From: Pseudomonadota bacterium
Lineage (GTDB): Bacteria; Myxococcota; UBA9042; PHBI01
Reading direction: 5' to 3'
Assembly (NCBI GenBank): GCA_005772945.1
Contig: SXIE01000300.1
Span: forward strand, 1-5,898
DNA length: 5,898 nt
Below are positions 1 through 5,789 of the stretch, piece by piece (position 1 is the stretch's first letter; the number at the start of each line of letters is the position of its first letter). The position numbers and the translations under genes were made by a program. Below the pieces are notes generated by a model. That model saw nothing but the letters and a program-made list of their open reading frames with translations, was not told the DNA's origin and did not search any database.

Positions 1-527
1 CGATGACGCTGGCGACGCGCATCGCGGTCCTGCATCGCGGGATCCTGCAGCAGGTCGGGACGCCGCTCGAGCTCTACGAGCACCCGGCGAATCGCTTTGT
101 GGCCGGGTTCATCGGCTCGCCGGCGATGTCGTTTCTCGACGGCGAGATCGTCGAGCGCGGTGGGGGGCCGACGTTCGTATCGAGGGCCACGACGTTTGCG
201 CTGTCCGGGGTCGGCGTGCCGGCGCGGCTGCCGCTCGGGCCGGCGACGGTGGGCCTTCGGCCGCAGGCGATGCGGCTCGCGGCGCCCGAGGGCGGGATGG
301 TGCGGGGCACGGTCGAGGTCGTCGAGCCGATGGGTTGGGAGACGTTCGTCCACGTCGCAACCGAGGGCGACGAGGCGGCGACGCGCCTGGTCGTGCACTG
401 CGCGGGGGCGCCGCCCTTCGGACTGCGCGCGGGCGACCCGGTCGGCGTCTCGTTCGAGCTCGGGCGCGCGCATCTCTTTGGCGCCGACGGGACCCTGCTC
501 AAGCATCCGCCGCGGGTCGCGGGATGA
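1..527 (+). CDS. malK: MalK/UgpC-type sugar ABC transporter ATP-binding protein, C-terminal half (5' partial)
   Basis: This is the ATPase subunit of a carbohydrate ABC importer, acting on the cytoplasmic face of the membrane with the two permeases encoded next. The reading frame is open from the window edge. The first visible residues, MTLATRIAVL, match the stretch just after the H-switch of MalK (EAMTLADKIVVL in E. coli), so the ATG at position 3 is internal and Walker A, signature, Walker B and switch His lie upstream. Next come QQVGTPLELYEHPANRFV and GFIGSPAMSFLDG, hallmarks of MalK/UgpC/MsmX ATPases, then a TOBE regulatory domain with TVGLRPQAM (about residues 82-90 of the visible part). 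The 174 residues after the switch region equal what E. coli MalK has there, so the C-terminus is full length. Its TGA overlaps the ATG of the next gene (ATGA at 524-527). Family is near certain; maltose rather than another sugar rests on the neighbours. Confidence 0.95.
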   Translation, partial: MTLATRIAVLHRGILQQVGTPLELYEHPANRFVAGFIGSPAMSFLDGEIVERGGGPTFVSRATTFALSGVGVPARLPLGPATVGLRPQAMRLAAPEGGMVRGTVEVVEPMGWETFVHVATEGDEAATRLVVHCAGAPPFGLRAGDPVGVSFELGRAHLFGADGTLLKHPPRVAG

Positions 528-2791
528 TCGCCGGCGCGCTGGCGTTGCTGGCGGCGTTCGCGGCGCAGGCGCCCGAGCCGGCCGCTCCGATCGTCCTTTG
601 GCACAGCTACCGCGGGGGCGAAGAGCGCGCGCTCATGACGATCGTCGTTCGCTATCGCGTCGCGCACCCCGAGCGACGCATCGAGCTGCTCGGCGTCCCG
701 AACGAATCGCTCGCGTCGAAGCTGACGACCGCGATCCCCTACGGCAACGGACCCGACGTCTTCATCTTCGCGCACGAGCGTATCGGGGGCTGGGCGCGGA
801 CCGGGATCCTCGCGCCGTTGCCGGCCGGGGTTGGCGATATAGACAGTGTCAACATGCCGGCCGGCGGGCCCGGTGAGCGGGAAGGAGCGAGCCCGTTCTT
901 TCCGGAGACCGTCCGGCCGCTCGTCTTCGAGGGCAAGACCTGGGGACAGCCCCTGGCGTTCAAGAGCCTCGCGCTCTTCTATCGGACCGATCTGGTCAAG
1001 GCTCCGCCCACGACGACAGACGCGCTGCTGGCCGCCAAGGCCGGGCTGGCGGCGGGGACGTATCTCCTCTCGTATCAGGCCGGGGAGTTCTATCACCACG
1101 CGCCCTGGTTCTTCGGCGCCGGCGCGACGCTGATCGGGGCCGACGGCAAGATCGCATGGGACCGGCCGGAGTTCATCGCGTCGCTCGCGTTTCTGCGCCG
1201 GCTCGTCGACGAGGGCGCGCTGCCGTCCGAGCCGACGGGGGCCATCACCAAGGCGCTCTTCTTGGACGGCAAGGCGGCGTTCATCATCTCGGGGCCGTGG
1301 ATGCTGGGCGAGCTCCCGGCGGGGCTGCCGTTCGCGGTCGCGCCGCTGCCGACGTTTTCGCCGACGGGGCTGCCGGCCAAGCCGTTCCTGACGGTCGAGG
1401 CGGTGTTCGTCGCGGGGACCTCGCGGCAGCCCGAGGCGGCGCGTGCGCTCGCGGATTTCATCGCGCGCGATGAGGACGGCGCGGTCGTGCGGGCGACCGT
1501 GGGTGGGCAGGCGGTGGCGCTGACGTCGGCCTGGGATCGGCCCGAGCTGAGGACGAACGCTGCGTCGTGGCAGGCGCTCTCGGCGTTTCGCGCGCAGCTT
1601 CCGAACACCGTGCCGATGGACAACCGGCCCGCCATGGAGTTCGTGTGGGAGCCGGGCGACGTGGCGGTGAAGGCGGTCCTGCGCGGGAACCTCACGCCCG
1701 AGGCCGCCGCCAGTGCGGCGGCCCGACGCTACCACTCCATCGTCGACGGCGTCGCTGGCGCGGGCGAGAAACCCGAGGCGGCCGACGCGATGCCGTACCT
1801 CATCTTGCTCGGGGCGCTCGGGCTGGCGTTTCTAGTCTTGCTCGTGCGTGCATGGATTGCGCGCCGGATGGGCGTACGCACGCACGATGTGCTGAGCCCG
1901 CGCAGCCGCTGGCGCTTGGCCGGCTGGGTCGCGCCCGCGGTCGTGACGACGTTCATTCTGGTCGTCGTGCCGTTTGTGGTCGGGTGCGGGCTCGCGTTCT
2001 TTTCGAGCCACGAGGGCGAGTGGACGTTTGTCGGCGGACGCAACTTTGCCGACATCCTGGGCGCGCGCCGCTTCGAGGTCTTCGAGCCGCTTTCGTTCTA
2101 CTACGCGCTCTTGGTCACGGTCTTGTGGACCGCCGTCAACATCGTCCTGCACGTGGCGATCGGCTTCGGGCTGGCGCTCGTCCTGAGCCGGCCGCTCCTG
2201 CGTTTGCGGCCCCTCTATCGGGTGCTGCTCGTGGTGCCTTGGGCGGTGCCGACGTACATCACGGCGCTCGTTTGGAAGGGCCTGTTCCATTCGCAGCACG
2301 GGGCCATCAACGGGATCCTGGAGGCGCTCGGGCTCGAGAAGGTCTCGTGGTTCTCCGAGTTCGGGACCTCGTTCTTCGCGAACGTGTGCGCGAACGCGTG
2401 GCTTGGCTTCCCGTTCATGATGGTCGTCTCGCTCGGCGCGCTCTCGACGGTGCCGCAGGATCTCTATCAGGCCGCGGCCCTCGATGGCGCGAGCGCGTGG
2501 CAGCGCTTCCGCCACATCACGGTGCCGCTGGTGCGCCCGGCGCTCGTGCCGGCGGTCCTGCTCGGGGTGGTCTGGACGTTCAACCAGTTCAACGTCATCT
2601 ACCTCGTGTCGGGCGGCGAGCCGAGCAACCAGACCGAGATCCTCATCTCCGAGGCGTATCGCTGGGCCTTTGCGCGGCAGTCGCAATACGGCTACGCGGC
2701 GGCGTATGCGGTCCTCATCTTTGTGCTCTTGCTCGGGTGGTCGCGCTACGCGGCGCGCGTGTCCCGGCGGCTGGAAGAGGCCTCCGTATGA
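524..2791 (+). CDS. MalE-MalF fusion: maltose-type solute-binding protein joined to ABC permease
   Basis: One 755-aa chain combines two subunits that are normally separate. Residues 1-22 are a hydrophobic, Ala-rich export signal lacking Lys/Arg in its n-region. Residues about 23-410 are a binding-protein domain that aligns along its length with E. coli MalE: GPDVFIFAHERIGGW (76-90), the WGQPLAFKSLALFY block (140-153), GEFYHH (187-192), ISGPW (255-259) and EFVWEP (372-377). MBP sugar contacts R66, E153, Y155, W230 and W340 appear as R86, E188, Y190, W259 and W375; W62 is F82, D65 is E85 and E111 is K147. A linker leads to a membrane span (424-441), an Arg-rich loop (442-464, presumably cytoplasmic), then a MalF-like core of about six spans. 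The EAA loop is at 648-674 (AAALDGAS, then ITVPLVRP). E. coli MalF's large P2 insertion is missing: only about 30 residues separate the spans near 493 and 525. ATG 524 is chosen because it gives the signal sequence directly and overlaps the malK stop; no strong ribosome binding site is visible. It ends in an ATGA overlap with malG. Confidence 0.93.
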   Translation: MIAGALALLAAFAAQAPEPAAPIVLWHSYRGGEERALMTIVVRYRVAHPERRIELLGVPNESLASKLTTAIPYGNGPDVFIFAHERIGGWARTGILAPLPAGVGDIDSVNMPAGGPGEREGASPFFPETVRPLVFEGKTWGQPLAFKSLALFYRTDLVKAPPTTTDALLAAKAGLAAGTYLLSYQAGEFYHHAPWFFGAGATLIGADGKIAWDRPEFIASLAFLRRLVDEGALPSEPTGAITKALFLDGKAAFIISGPWMLGELPAGLPFAVAPLPTFSPTGLPAKPFLTVEAVFVAGTSRQPEAARALADFIARDEDGAVVRATVGGQAVALTSAWDRPELRTNAASWQALSAFRAQLPNTVPMDNRPAMEFVWEPGDVAVKAVLRGNLTPEAAASAAARRYHSIVDGVAGAGEKPEAADAMPYLILLGALGLAFLVLLVRAWIARRMGVRTHDVLSPRSRWRLAGWVAPAVVTTFILVVVPFVVGCGLAFFSSHEGEWTFVGGRNFADILGARRFEVFEPLSFYYALLVTVLWTAVNIVLHVAIGFGLALVLSRPLLRLRPLYRVLLVVPWAVPTYITALVWKGLFHSQHGAINGILEALGLEKVSWFSEFGTSFFANVCANAWLGFPFMMVVSLGALSTVPQDLYQAAALDGASAWQRFRHITVPLVRPALVPAVLLGVVWTFNQFNVIYLVSGGEPSNQTEILISEAYRWAFARQSQYGYAAAYAVLIFVLLLGWSRYAARVSRRLEEASV

Positions 2792-3639
2792 GTGGCATGA
2801 GCGCTGGCAAGCTCGTACGCAAAGTCTGGAGCGGGACCTGGCCGCACCTGCTTCTGGTCGTCGCGTCGATCGTCGCGATCTATCCGGTGCTCTGGGTGCT
2901 GAAGACGGCGCTCTCGCCCGGGCAGTCCCTCTCGCCCGATCCGAGCCCATTTCCCGACACCATCACGACTGAGCACTTCGAAGAAGTGCTTGGTACACCA
3001 AGCTTTTGGCGCAACGCGCTCAACTCGTTCTTGGTCTCCGCCGCGACGACCGTGCTCGGGCTCGTGTGTGCCACGACGGCCGCCTACGCGTTCTCGCGCT
3101 TCCGCTTCCGGGGCCGTCAGACGCTGCTCCAGGGCTTCATGGTGACGCAGCTCTTCCCGAGCGTCGTCATGATGATCCCGCTCTACATCTTGATGAACGC
3201 GGCGGGACTTCTCAATTCGCTGATGGGCCTCGTCATCGTCTACGCGACGACGGCGATCCCGTTCGCGACCTGGACGCTCAAGGGCCACTTCGACACGCTG
3301 CCGCGCGACATCGAAGAGGCGGCGATCATCGACGGGGCGTCGCGCTGGCAGGTCTTCTGGCGCATCGTCCTTCCGCTGGCGCGCCCGGCGCTGGCGGTCA
3401 CGGCGCTCTATGCCTTCATGACGGCCTGGAACGAGTACGTCCTGGCGGCCACGTTCCTGACCAGCGAGGACCTCTACACGCTGCCGGTCGCCCTCAAGCG
3501 CTTCGTCGGCGAGCACGACACGCTTTGGGGGAGTTTTGCGGCCGGGGCCATCGCGACGAGCCTGCCGGTGATGGTGCTCTTCACGTACCTCCAGCGGCAC
3601 CTGGTGGGCGGGCTGACGGCCGGCGGGGTGAAGGGGTAG
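2788..3639 (+). CDS. malG: MalG-type maltose/maltodextrin ABC transporter permease
   Basis: This 283-aa inner-membrane permease is the second channel subunit, paired with the MalF part of the upstream fusion. It has a first membrane span at about 20-42, a short periplasmic stretch (43-75), and five further spans (about 77-102, 115-136, 143-164, 200-222 and 250-270). The cytoplasmic EAA loop is clear at 176-202, with EEAAIIDGAS followed by IVLPLARP; it docks into the ATPase. The protein ends in GGLTAGGVKG, the same C-terminal tail as E. coli MalG, whose end contacts the MalK dimer. E. coli MalG is 296 aa, so the length fits. The ATG at 2788 overlaps the TGA of the fusion gene and is preceded by GAAGAGG (2774-2780) at a 7-nt spacing, so it is preferred over the in-frame ATG at 2797. 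As the last gene of the transporter operon it is followed by a 79-bp gap. Confidence 0.95.
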   Translation: MSGMSAGKLVRKVWSGTWPHLLLVVASIVAIYPVLWVLKTALSPGQSLSPDPSPFPDTITTEHFEEVLGTPSFWRNALNSFLVSAATTVLGLVCATTAAYAFSRFRFRGRQTLLQGFMVTQLFPSVVMMIPLYILMNAAGLLNSLMGLVIVYATTAIPFATWTLKGHFDTLPRDIEEAAIIDGASRWQVFWRIVLPLARPALAVTALYAFMTAWNEYVLAATFLTSEDLYTLPVALKRFVGEHDTLWGSFAAGAIATSLPVMVLFTYLQRHLVGGLTAGGVKG

Positions 3640-3658
3640 GCCGTTCGCGAAGAGCGGT
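3640..3658 (+). terminator. Possible weak hairpin just after malG
   Basis: GCCGTTC (3640-3646) can pair with GAGCGGT (3652-3658) around a GCGAA loop, starting one base after the malG stop. Two of the seven pairs are G-U, and there is no clean T-run afterwards, only the mildly T-rich 3658-3673. It may be a weak terminator or chance in GC-rich DNA. Confidence 0.22.
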
Positions 3659-3680
3659 TCGTCGCGGTTGTTGCCAGTCG

Positions 3681-3709
3681 TTGACACTGCCGCCGAGCAG
3701 CGCGACGAT
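3681..3709 (+). promoter_or_regulatory. Candidate sigma-70-type promoter ahead of the lipoprotein pair
   Basis: TTGACA at 3681-3686 is a perfect -35 hexamer. With a 17-bp spacer the -10 would be GACGAT (3704-3709), matching TATAAT at only three positions. Transcription would then start about 3 nt before the ATG at 3719, giving a nearly leaderless mRNA. That would agree with the lack of a ribosome binding site there. It is the only consensus-like hexamer in this gap, but the -10 is poor. Confidence 0.3.
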
Positions 3710-3718
3710 GCGCCTCGC

Positions 3719-4150
3719 ATGCACACAACCTTCCGCACATGGGCTCGCAACGCGCTCGTCGCGGCATTTCTCGTGTCGAGCGGCGCGGCGTGCACGACCG
3801 ATCCGAATTTGCCCGAGGCGCGGCGCGAGGCCGTGCGCGAGGTGCTCGCCGCGCAGATCGCGCACGAAGAGGCGATGCTGCAGATCTTGGAGGCCGAGCG
3901 CGCGAACCCGGAGCGGGCCGTCGCGAGCCTCGGGTTGTATGTGACGGCCCACGCGGGTGAGCTCGATGCGATGGCGGCTCAGCGAGCGCTGCTGGAGCGC
4001 GAGCCGGCGGCCGTCGCACTCGCGATGCACGAGCTGCGCGAGGGGTTCGGTGAGGTGCTGAATCTCCGGCGACGGCTCGCGAAGGTGGCGCCTGAGCTGA
4101 TGGCGCGCGTCGCCGTGCGCGAGGCGTTTTCCACGTTGGATGCCCTTTGA
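3719..4150 (+). CDS. Candidate helical lipoprotein, paralogue of the next gene
   Basis: The function is not recognised. The 143-aa product starts MHTTFRTWARNALVAAFL, a basic n-region and hydrophobic core, and reaches Cys25 in SSGAAC, which looks like a lipoprotein signal. The lipobox is imperfect because Gly stands at -3 where Leu, Val or Ile is usual. The mature part (26-143) is rich in Ala, Glu, Arg and Leu and should be almost entirely alpha-helical. Residues 50-127 align without gaps to residues 36-113 of the downstream protein: about 24 of 78 identical, including LEA, YV..H.G, a Glu/Asp-Pro-Ala and APEL. The ATG at 3719 is chosen because it begins a sensible signal peptide; TTG starts at 3668 or 3671 would add about 16 polar residues in front of it. 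No Shine-Dalgarno sequence precedes 3719. It probably forms an operon with the next gene (23-nt gap). Confidence 0.8.
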   Translation: MHTTFRTWARNALVAAFLVSSGAACTTDPNLPEARREAVREVLAAQIAHEEAMLQILEAERANPERAVASLGLYVTAHAGELDAMAAQRALLEREPAAVALAMHELREGFGEVLNLRRRLAKVAPELMARVAVREAFSTLDAL

Positions 4151-4173
4151 CGGGGCTGGGGCGGAGCGGGGTG

Positions 4174-4557
4174 ATGCGGCAGTGGATGCGGGAGCTGGCG
4201 GTGGTCGGGCTCGTCCTTGGCGCGTCGTTCGGCGGCGCGTGCGGCGGGTCGGATCCGATGACGCGCAAGTTCGATCGCGATGAGCAGATCATGACGTTGC
4301 TCGAGGCGAATAAGGCCGATCCCGCGAAGGCGGGCGCCGCCGTGAGCGCGTATGTCGCTGAACATGAAGGTGATTTCGGGGTGCTCAGGACCGAGGTGCA
4401 GGCGCTCAAGGCCGATCCGGCGAAGCTCACCGAGCTCCTGAAGAAGCACGAAGAGCGCTTTCAGGCGCTCATGGCGCGGCGGCAGAAGCTGCAGAAGGAA
4501 GCGCCCGAGCTGTTCACGGATCCGAAGGTTCAGGCGGCGCTCGGCGCGGGGATGTGA
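4174..4557 (+). CDS. Candidate helical lipoprotein, second of the tandem pair
   Basis: The function is not recognised. This 127-aa product begins MRQWMRELAVVGLVLGASF and reaches Cys23 in GGACGGSD, again a lipoprotein-like signal with Gly at -3. The mature domain is charged (many Lys, Glu, Asp) and helical, ending in a QKEAPEL segment shared with its upstream paralogue. It shows an internal two-fold pattern: ADPAK at 48-52 followed by HEGDF at 64-68, and ADPAK at 80-84 followed by HEERF at 92-96. The ATG at 4174 is supported by GGAG at 4163-4166 (7-nt spacing). An in-frame TTG at 4147 overlaps the previous stop (TTGA) and would add nine residues; it is less likely because it lacks a binding site and lengthens the n-region. 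It converges on the peptidase gene of the other strand, 36 bp away. Periplasmic or outer-membrane location is inferred from the signal only. Confidence 0.82.
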   Translation: MRQWMRELAVVGLVLGASFGGACGGSDPMTRKFDRDEQIMTLLEANKADPAKAGAAVSAYVAEHEGDFGVLRTEVQALKADPAKLTELLKKHEERFQALMARRQKLQKEAPELFTDPKVQAALGAGM

Positions 4558-4560
4558 GGC

Positions 4561-4590
4561 GCTTCGCGAGCCTTCGCGAGCCTTCGCGCA
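4561..4590. repeat. Three tandem 10-bp units between convergent genes
   Basis: GCTTCGCGAG, CCTTCGCGAG and CCTTCGCGCA follow each other directly, right after the lipoprotein stop. Each contains the palindrome-prone core TTCGCG. The array lies in the 36-bp convergent gap (4558-4593) and may be a replication-slippage product; a role in ending transcription is possible but not shown. Confidence 0.75.
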
Positions 4591-4606
4591 CCGCTACTCG
4601 GGTGCG
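4587..4606. terminator. Possible small hairpin at the convergent junction
   Basis: CGCACC (4587-4592) and GGTGCG (4601-4606) form a perfect 6-bp GC-rich stem with an 8-nt loop. It overlaps the stop codon of the minus-strand peptidase (4594-4596) and lies about 30 bp after the plus-strand lipoprotein stop. Neither side has a T-run, so intrinsic termination would be weak. Confidence 0.25.
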
Positions 4607-5223
4607 TCGGTCGGCTCGTCGGGTTGGGTCTGGTTCGGGTCCAGGCTGATCGGTCCACGCGGGTCGGGCGTGCCGGGCGGGACACCATCGGGGGATCCGG
4701 CGTCGGGCGTCGGCGGGGGGTCGGCGACGAGGATTTCGATGTGGTAGTGCGGCGGCCGTGACTCGCGGATGACGCGCATGCCGCCGACCTCGCGGAGGGC
4801 GCCGATGAAGGCCGCGCGTTGGGCGCTGGTCAGGCCGACGCTGCGCACGTCGAAGGCGCGGCCGCGCAGGTGGCGCGAGATGAACTGGCCGCGCTCGACC
4901 TGCTCGGCGAGGACCTTGGCCATCGCGGCGACGATCTCGGCGCGCTTCCTACGGAGGCGGCGCCCGTCGCGCCACGCTTTTTGGAGCGGGTCGATGAGCG
5001 CGCGGTTCTTGTAGATCGCGAGCGAGCCACCGTGGATGAGCTTGGTGTACATCGCTTCGGCCTGACGCTCGGGCGAGCGCCGGCCCGAGGTGACCTCGAG
5101 CCGGCGGCGCGTCTTGGCGTGATAGATCGCGGCGACCGCGTCGACCTTCTCACGGATGAGCGGCGTCACGTCGATGCCAGGCGCAGCGCGCCAATGAGGG
5201 CTCTCGGGAGCCGGCACGAGCAC
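4594..5223 (-). CDS. M15-family peptidase (D-Ala-D-Ala carboxypeptidase/endopeptidase-like), probably exported
   Basis: This is a probable zinc peptidase that trims peptidoglycan stem peptides in the periplasm. In the 209-aa form starting at GTG 5223, residues 44-54 (VTSGRRSPERQ) resemble the substrate-side TSGYRS element of VanY/M15 enzymes. Residues 116-125 (SRHLRGRAFD) are the SxHxxGxAxD zinc motif giving His118 and Asp125, and HYHIE at 159-163 supplies the third ligand, His161. Glu154 is a possible catalytic base. Residues 168-209 form a Pro/Asp/Gly-rich, probably disordered tail. The GTG start lacks both a ribosome binding site and a signal peptide. The frame continues upstream as LIAFLAAIAFV, a typical hydrophobic signal core, but has no ATG, GTG or TTG there; a CTG at 5253-5251, overlapping the stop of the preceding gene, would include it. 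The 5' end is therefore uncertain. Probably co-transcribed with the gene at 5250-5780. Confidence 0.85.
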   Translation of the reverse strand: MLVPAPESPHWRAAPGIDVTPLIREKVDAVAAIYHAKTRRRLEVTSGRRSPERQAEAMYTKLIHGGSLAIYKNRALIDPLQKAWRDGRRLRRKRAEIVAAMAKVLAEQVERGQFISRHLRGRAFDVRSVGLTSAQRAAFIGALREVGGMRVIRESRPPHYHIEILVADPPPTPDAGSPDGVPPGTPDPRGPISLDPNQTQPDEPTDAPE

Positions 5224-5249
5224 GAACGCAATCGCGGCGAGAAAGGCGA

Positions 5250-5780
5250 TCAGGGCGCTTTCTCGGGCGGGGCGAGCGGGGCGCCGTCGTCGAAGCGCTG
5301 ACAGAGCGCGCGCACGTCGGCGAGGTTCTCGCCCGCGCCGAGGACCCGCCAGCCATCATCGGTCTCGATGAAGAGGACGAAGAGCTGGTCGAGGACCTTG
5401 CCGCCCGCGAAGGCTTTCACGTCCACGGGGACGATGAACGCCTCGTCGCTGACGTGCGTGGCGGCGCCGTGGCGCACGAGGCCCCAACGCTTGCGGGAGC
5501 CCTGTTCGAAGATGCCTTTGACCGTGCCACCGCTTCCGCCGACGAGGTTCACCTCGTAGCCGCGGTCGTCGCAGTGCCGCTTGAAGGCGGCCTCGTCACT
5601 TGCCTCGATCGCCTTGGTGAGCGCGGTCAAGGCGCTTTTCACAGGGCCTGGGATGGAGCCCGGGGGAGTCGTCGGCACGATGCGCGGTGGCGCGATATCC
5701 GCGTGCGCGGTGCCGAGCATGAGGGGCGCCTGAGCGCATGCCAGAACGACGAGCGATGTGAGCCACGTGCGATGGGTCAT
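5250..5780 (-). CDS. Secreted protein of unknown function, possibly NTF2-like fold
   Basis: I do not recognise a named family. The 176-aa product has a good Sec signal peptide: MTHR, a hydrophobic stretch to about residue 24, and an AHA-D cleavage site after Ala27. A Pro-rich linker (30-46) follows. The mature domain starts with a helix (PVKSALTALTKAIEASDEAAF, about 46-66, with the DEAAF pattern seen at the start of many NTF2/SnoaL-like domains) and ends in beta-strand segments, LFVLFIETDDGWRVLG (133-148), where a strand-turn-strand with a Trp is also common in that fold. This assignment is inference only. Cys70 and Cys160 in the mature part could form a disulfide in the periplasm. The ATG at 5780-5778 is preceded by GGAGGT (5789-5784), a strong though close ribosome binding site. 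Its TGA lies just before the M15 peptidase, suggesting a two-gene unit and perhaps a shared cell-envelope role. Confidence 0.82.
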   Translation of the reverse strand: MTHRTWLTSLVVLACAQAPLMLGTAHADIAPPRIVPTTPPGSIPGPVKSALTALTKAIEASDEAAFKRHCDDRGYEVNLVGGSGGTVKGIFEQGSRKRWGLVRHGAATHVSDEAFIVPVDVKAFAGGKVLDQLFVLFIETDDGWRVLGAGENLADVRALCQRFDDGAPLAPPEKAP

Positions 5781-5783
5781 GTT

Positions 5784-5789
5784 ACCTCC
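5784..5789 (-). promoter_or_regulatory. Shine-Dalgarno sequence GGAGGT for the secreted-protein gene
   Basis: On the minus strand the sequence reads GGAGGTAACATG. This is a near-complete anti-16S match only 3 nt before the ATG, closer than the usual 5-9 nt. It is the strongest ribosome binding site in the window and fixes the start of the 176-aa protein. No convincing promoter is visible in the 70 bp between it and the upstream stop codon. Confidence 0.7.

Noticed and set aside
335..523. Upstream extension of the malEF frame inside malK
   Set aside because: The extension is Arg-rich, overlaps the conserved TOBE domain of malK and would bury the export signal; ATG 524 with the ATGA overlap is better.
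74..1735. 553-codon open frame on the minus strand opposite malK and the malE part
   Set aside because: Its translation is Arg/Gly/Pro-rich with no recognisable motif, and it lies antisense to genes with clear family matches. Long antisense frames are expected in GC-rich DNA.
3668..3718. TTG starts extending the first lipoprotein
   Set aside because: They would put about 16 polar and acidic residues before a normal signal peptide and have no ribosome binding site.
1832..3795. Two long minus-strand frames (1832-2950 and 2746-3795) opposite malF and malG
   Set aside because: Their composition is Arg/His/Asp-rich and low complexity, and they overlap each other and cover well-supported permease genes.
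3474..4430. Minus-strand frame of 318 codons opposite the end of malG and both lipoproteins
   Set aside because: Ser/Arg/Pro/Ala-rich shadow translation without a domain; the plus-strand paralogy of the lipoproteins shows which strand codes.
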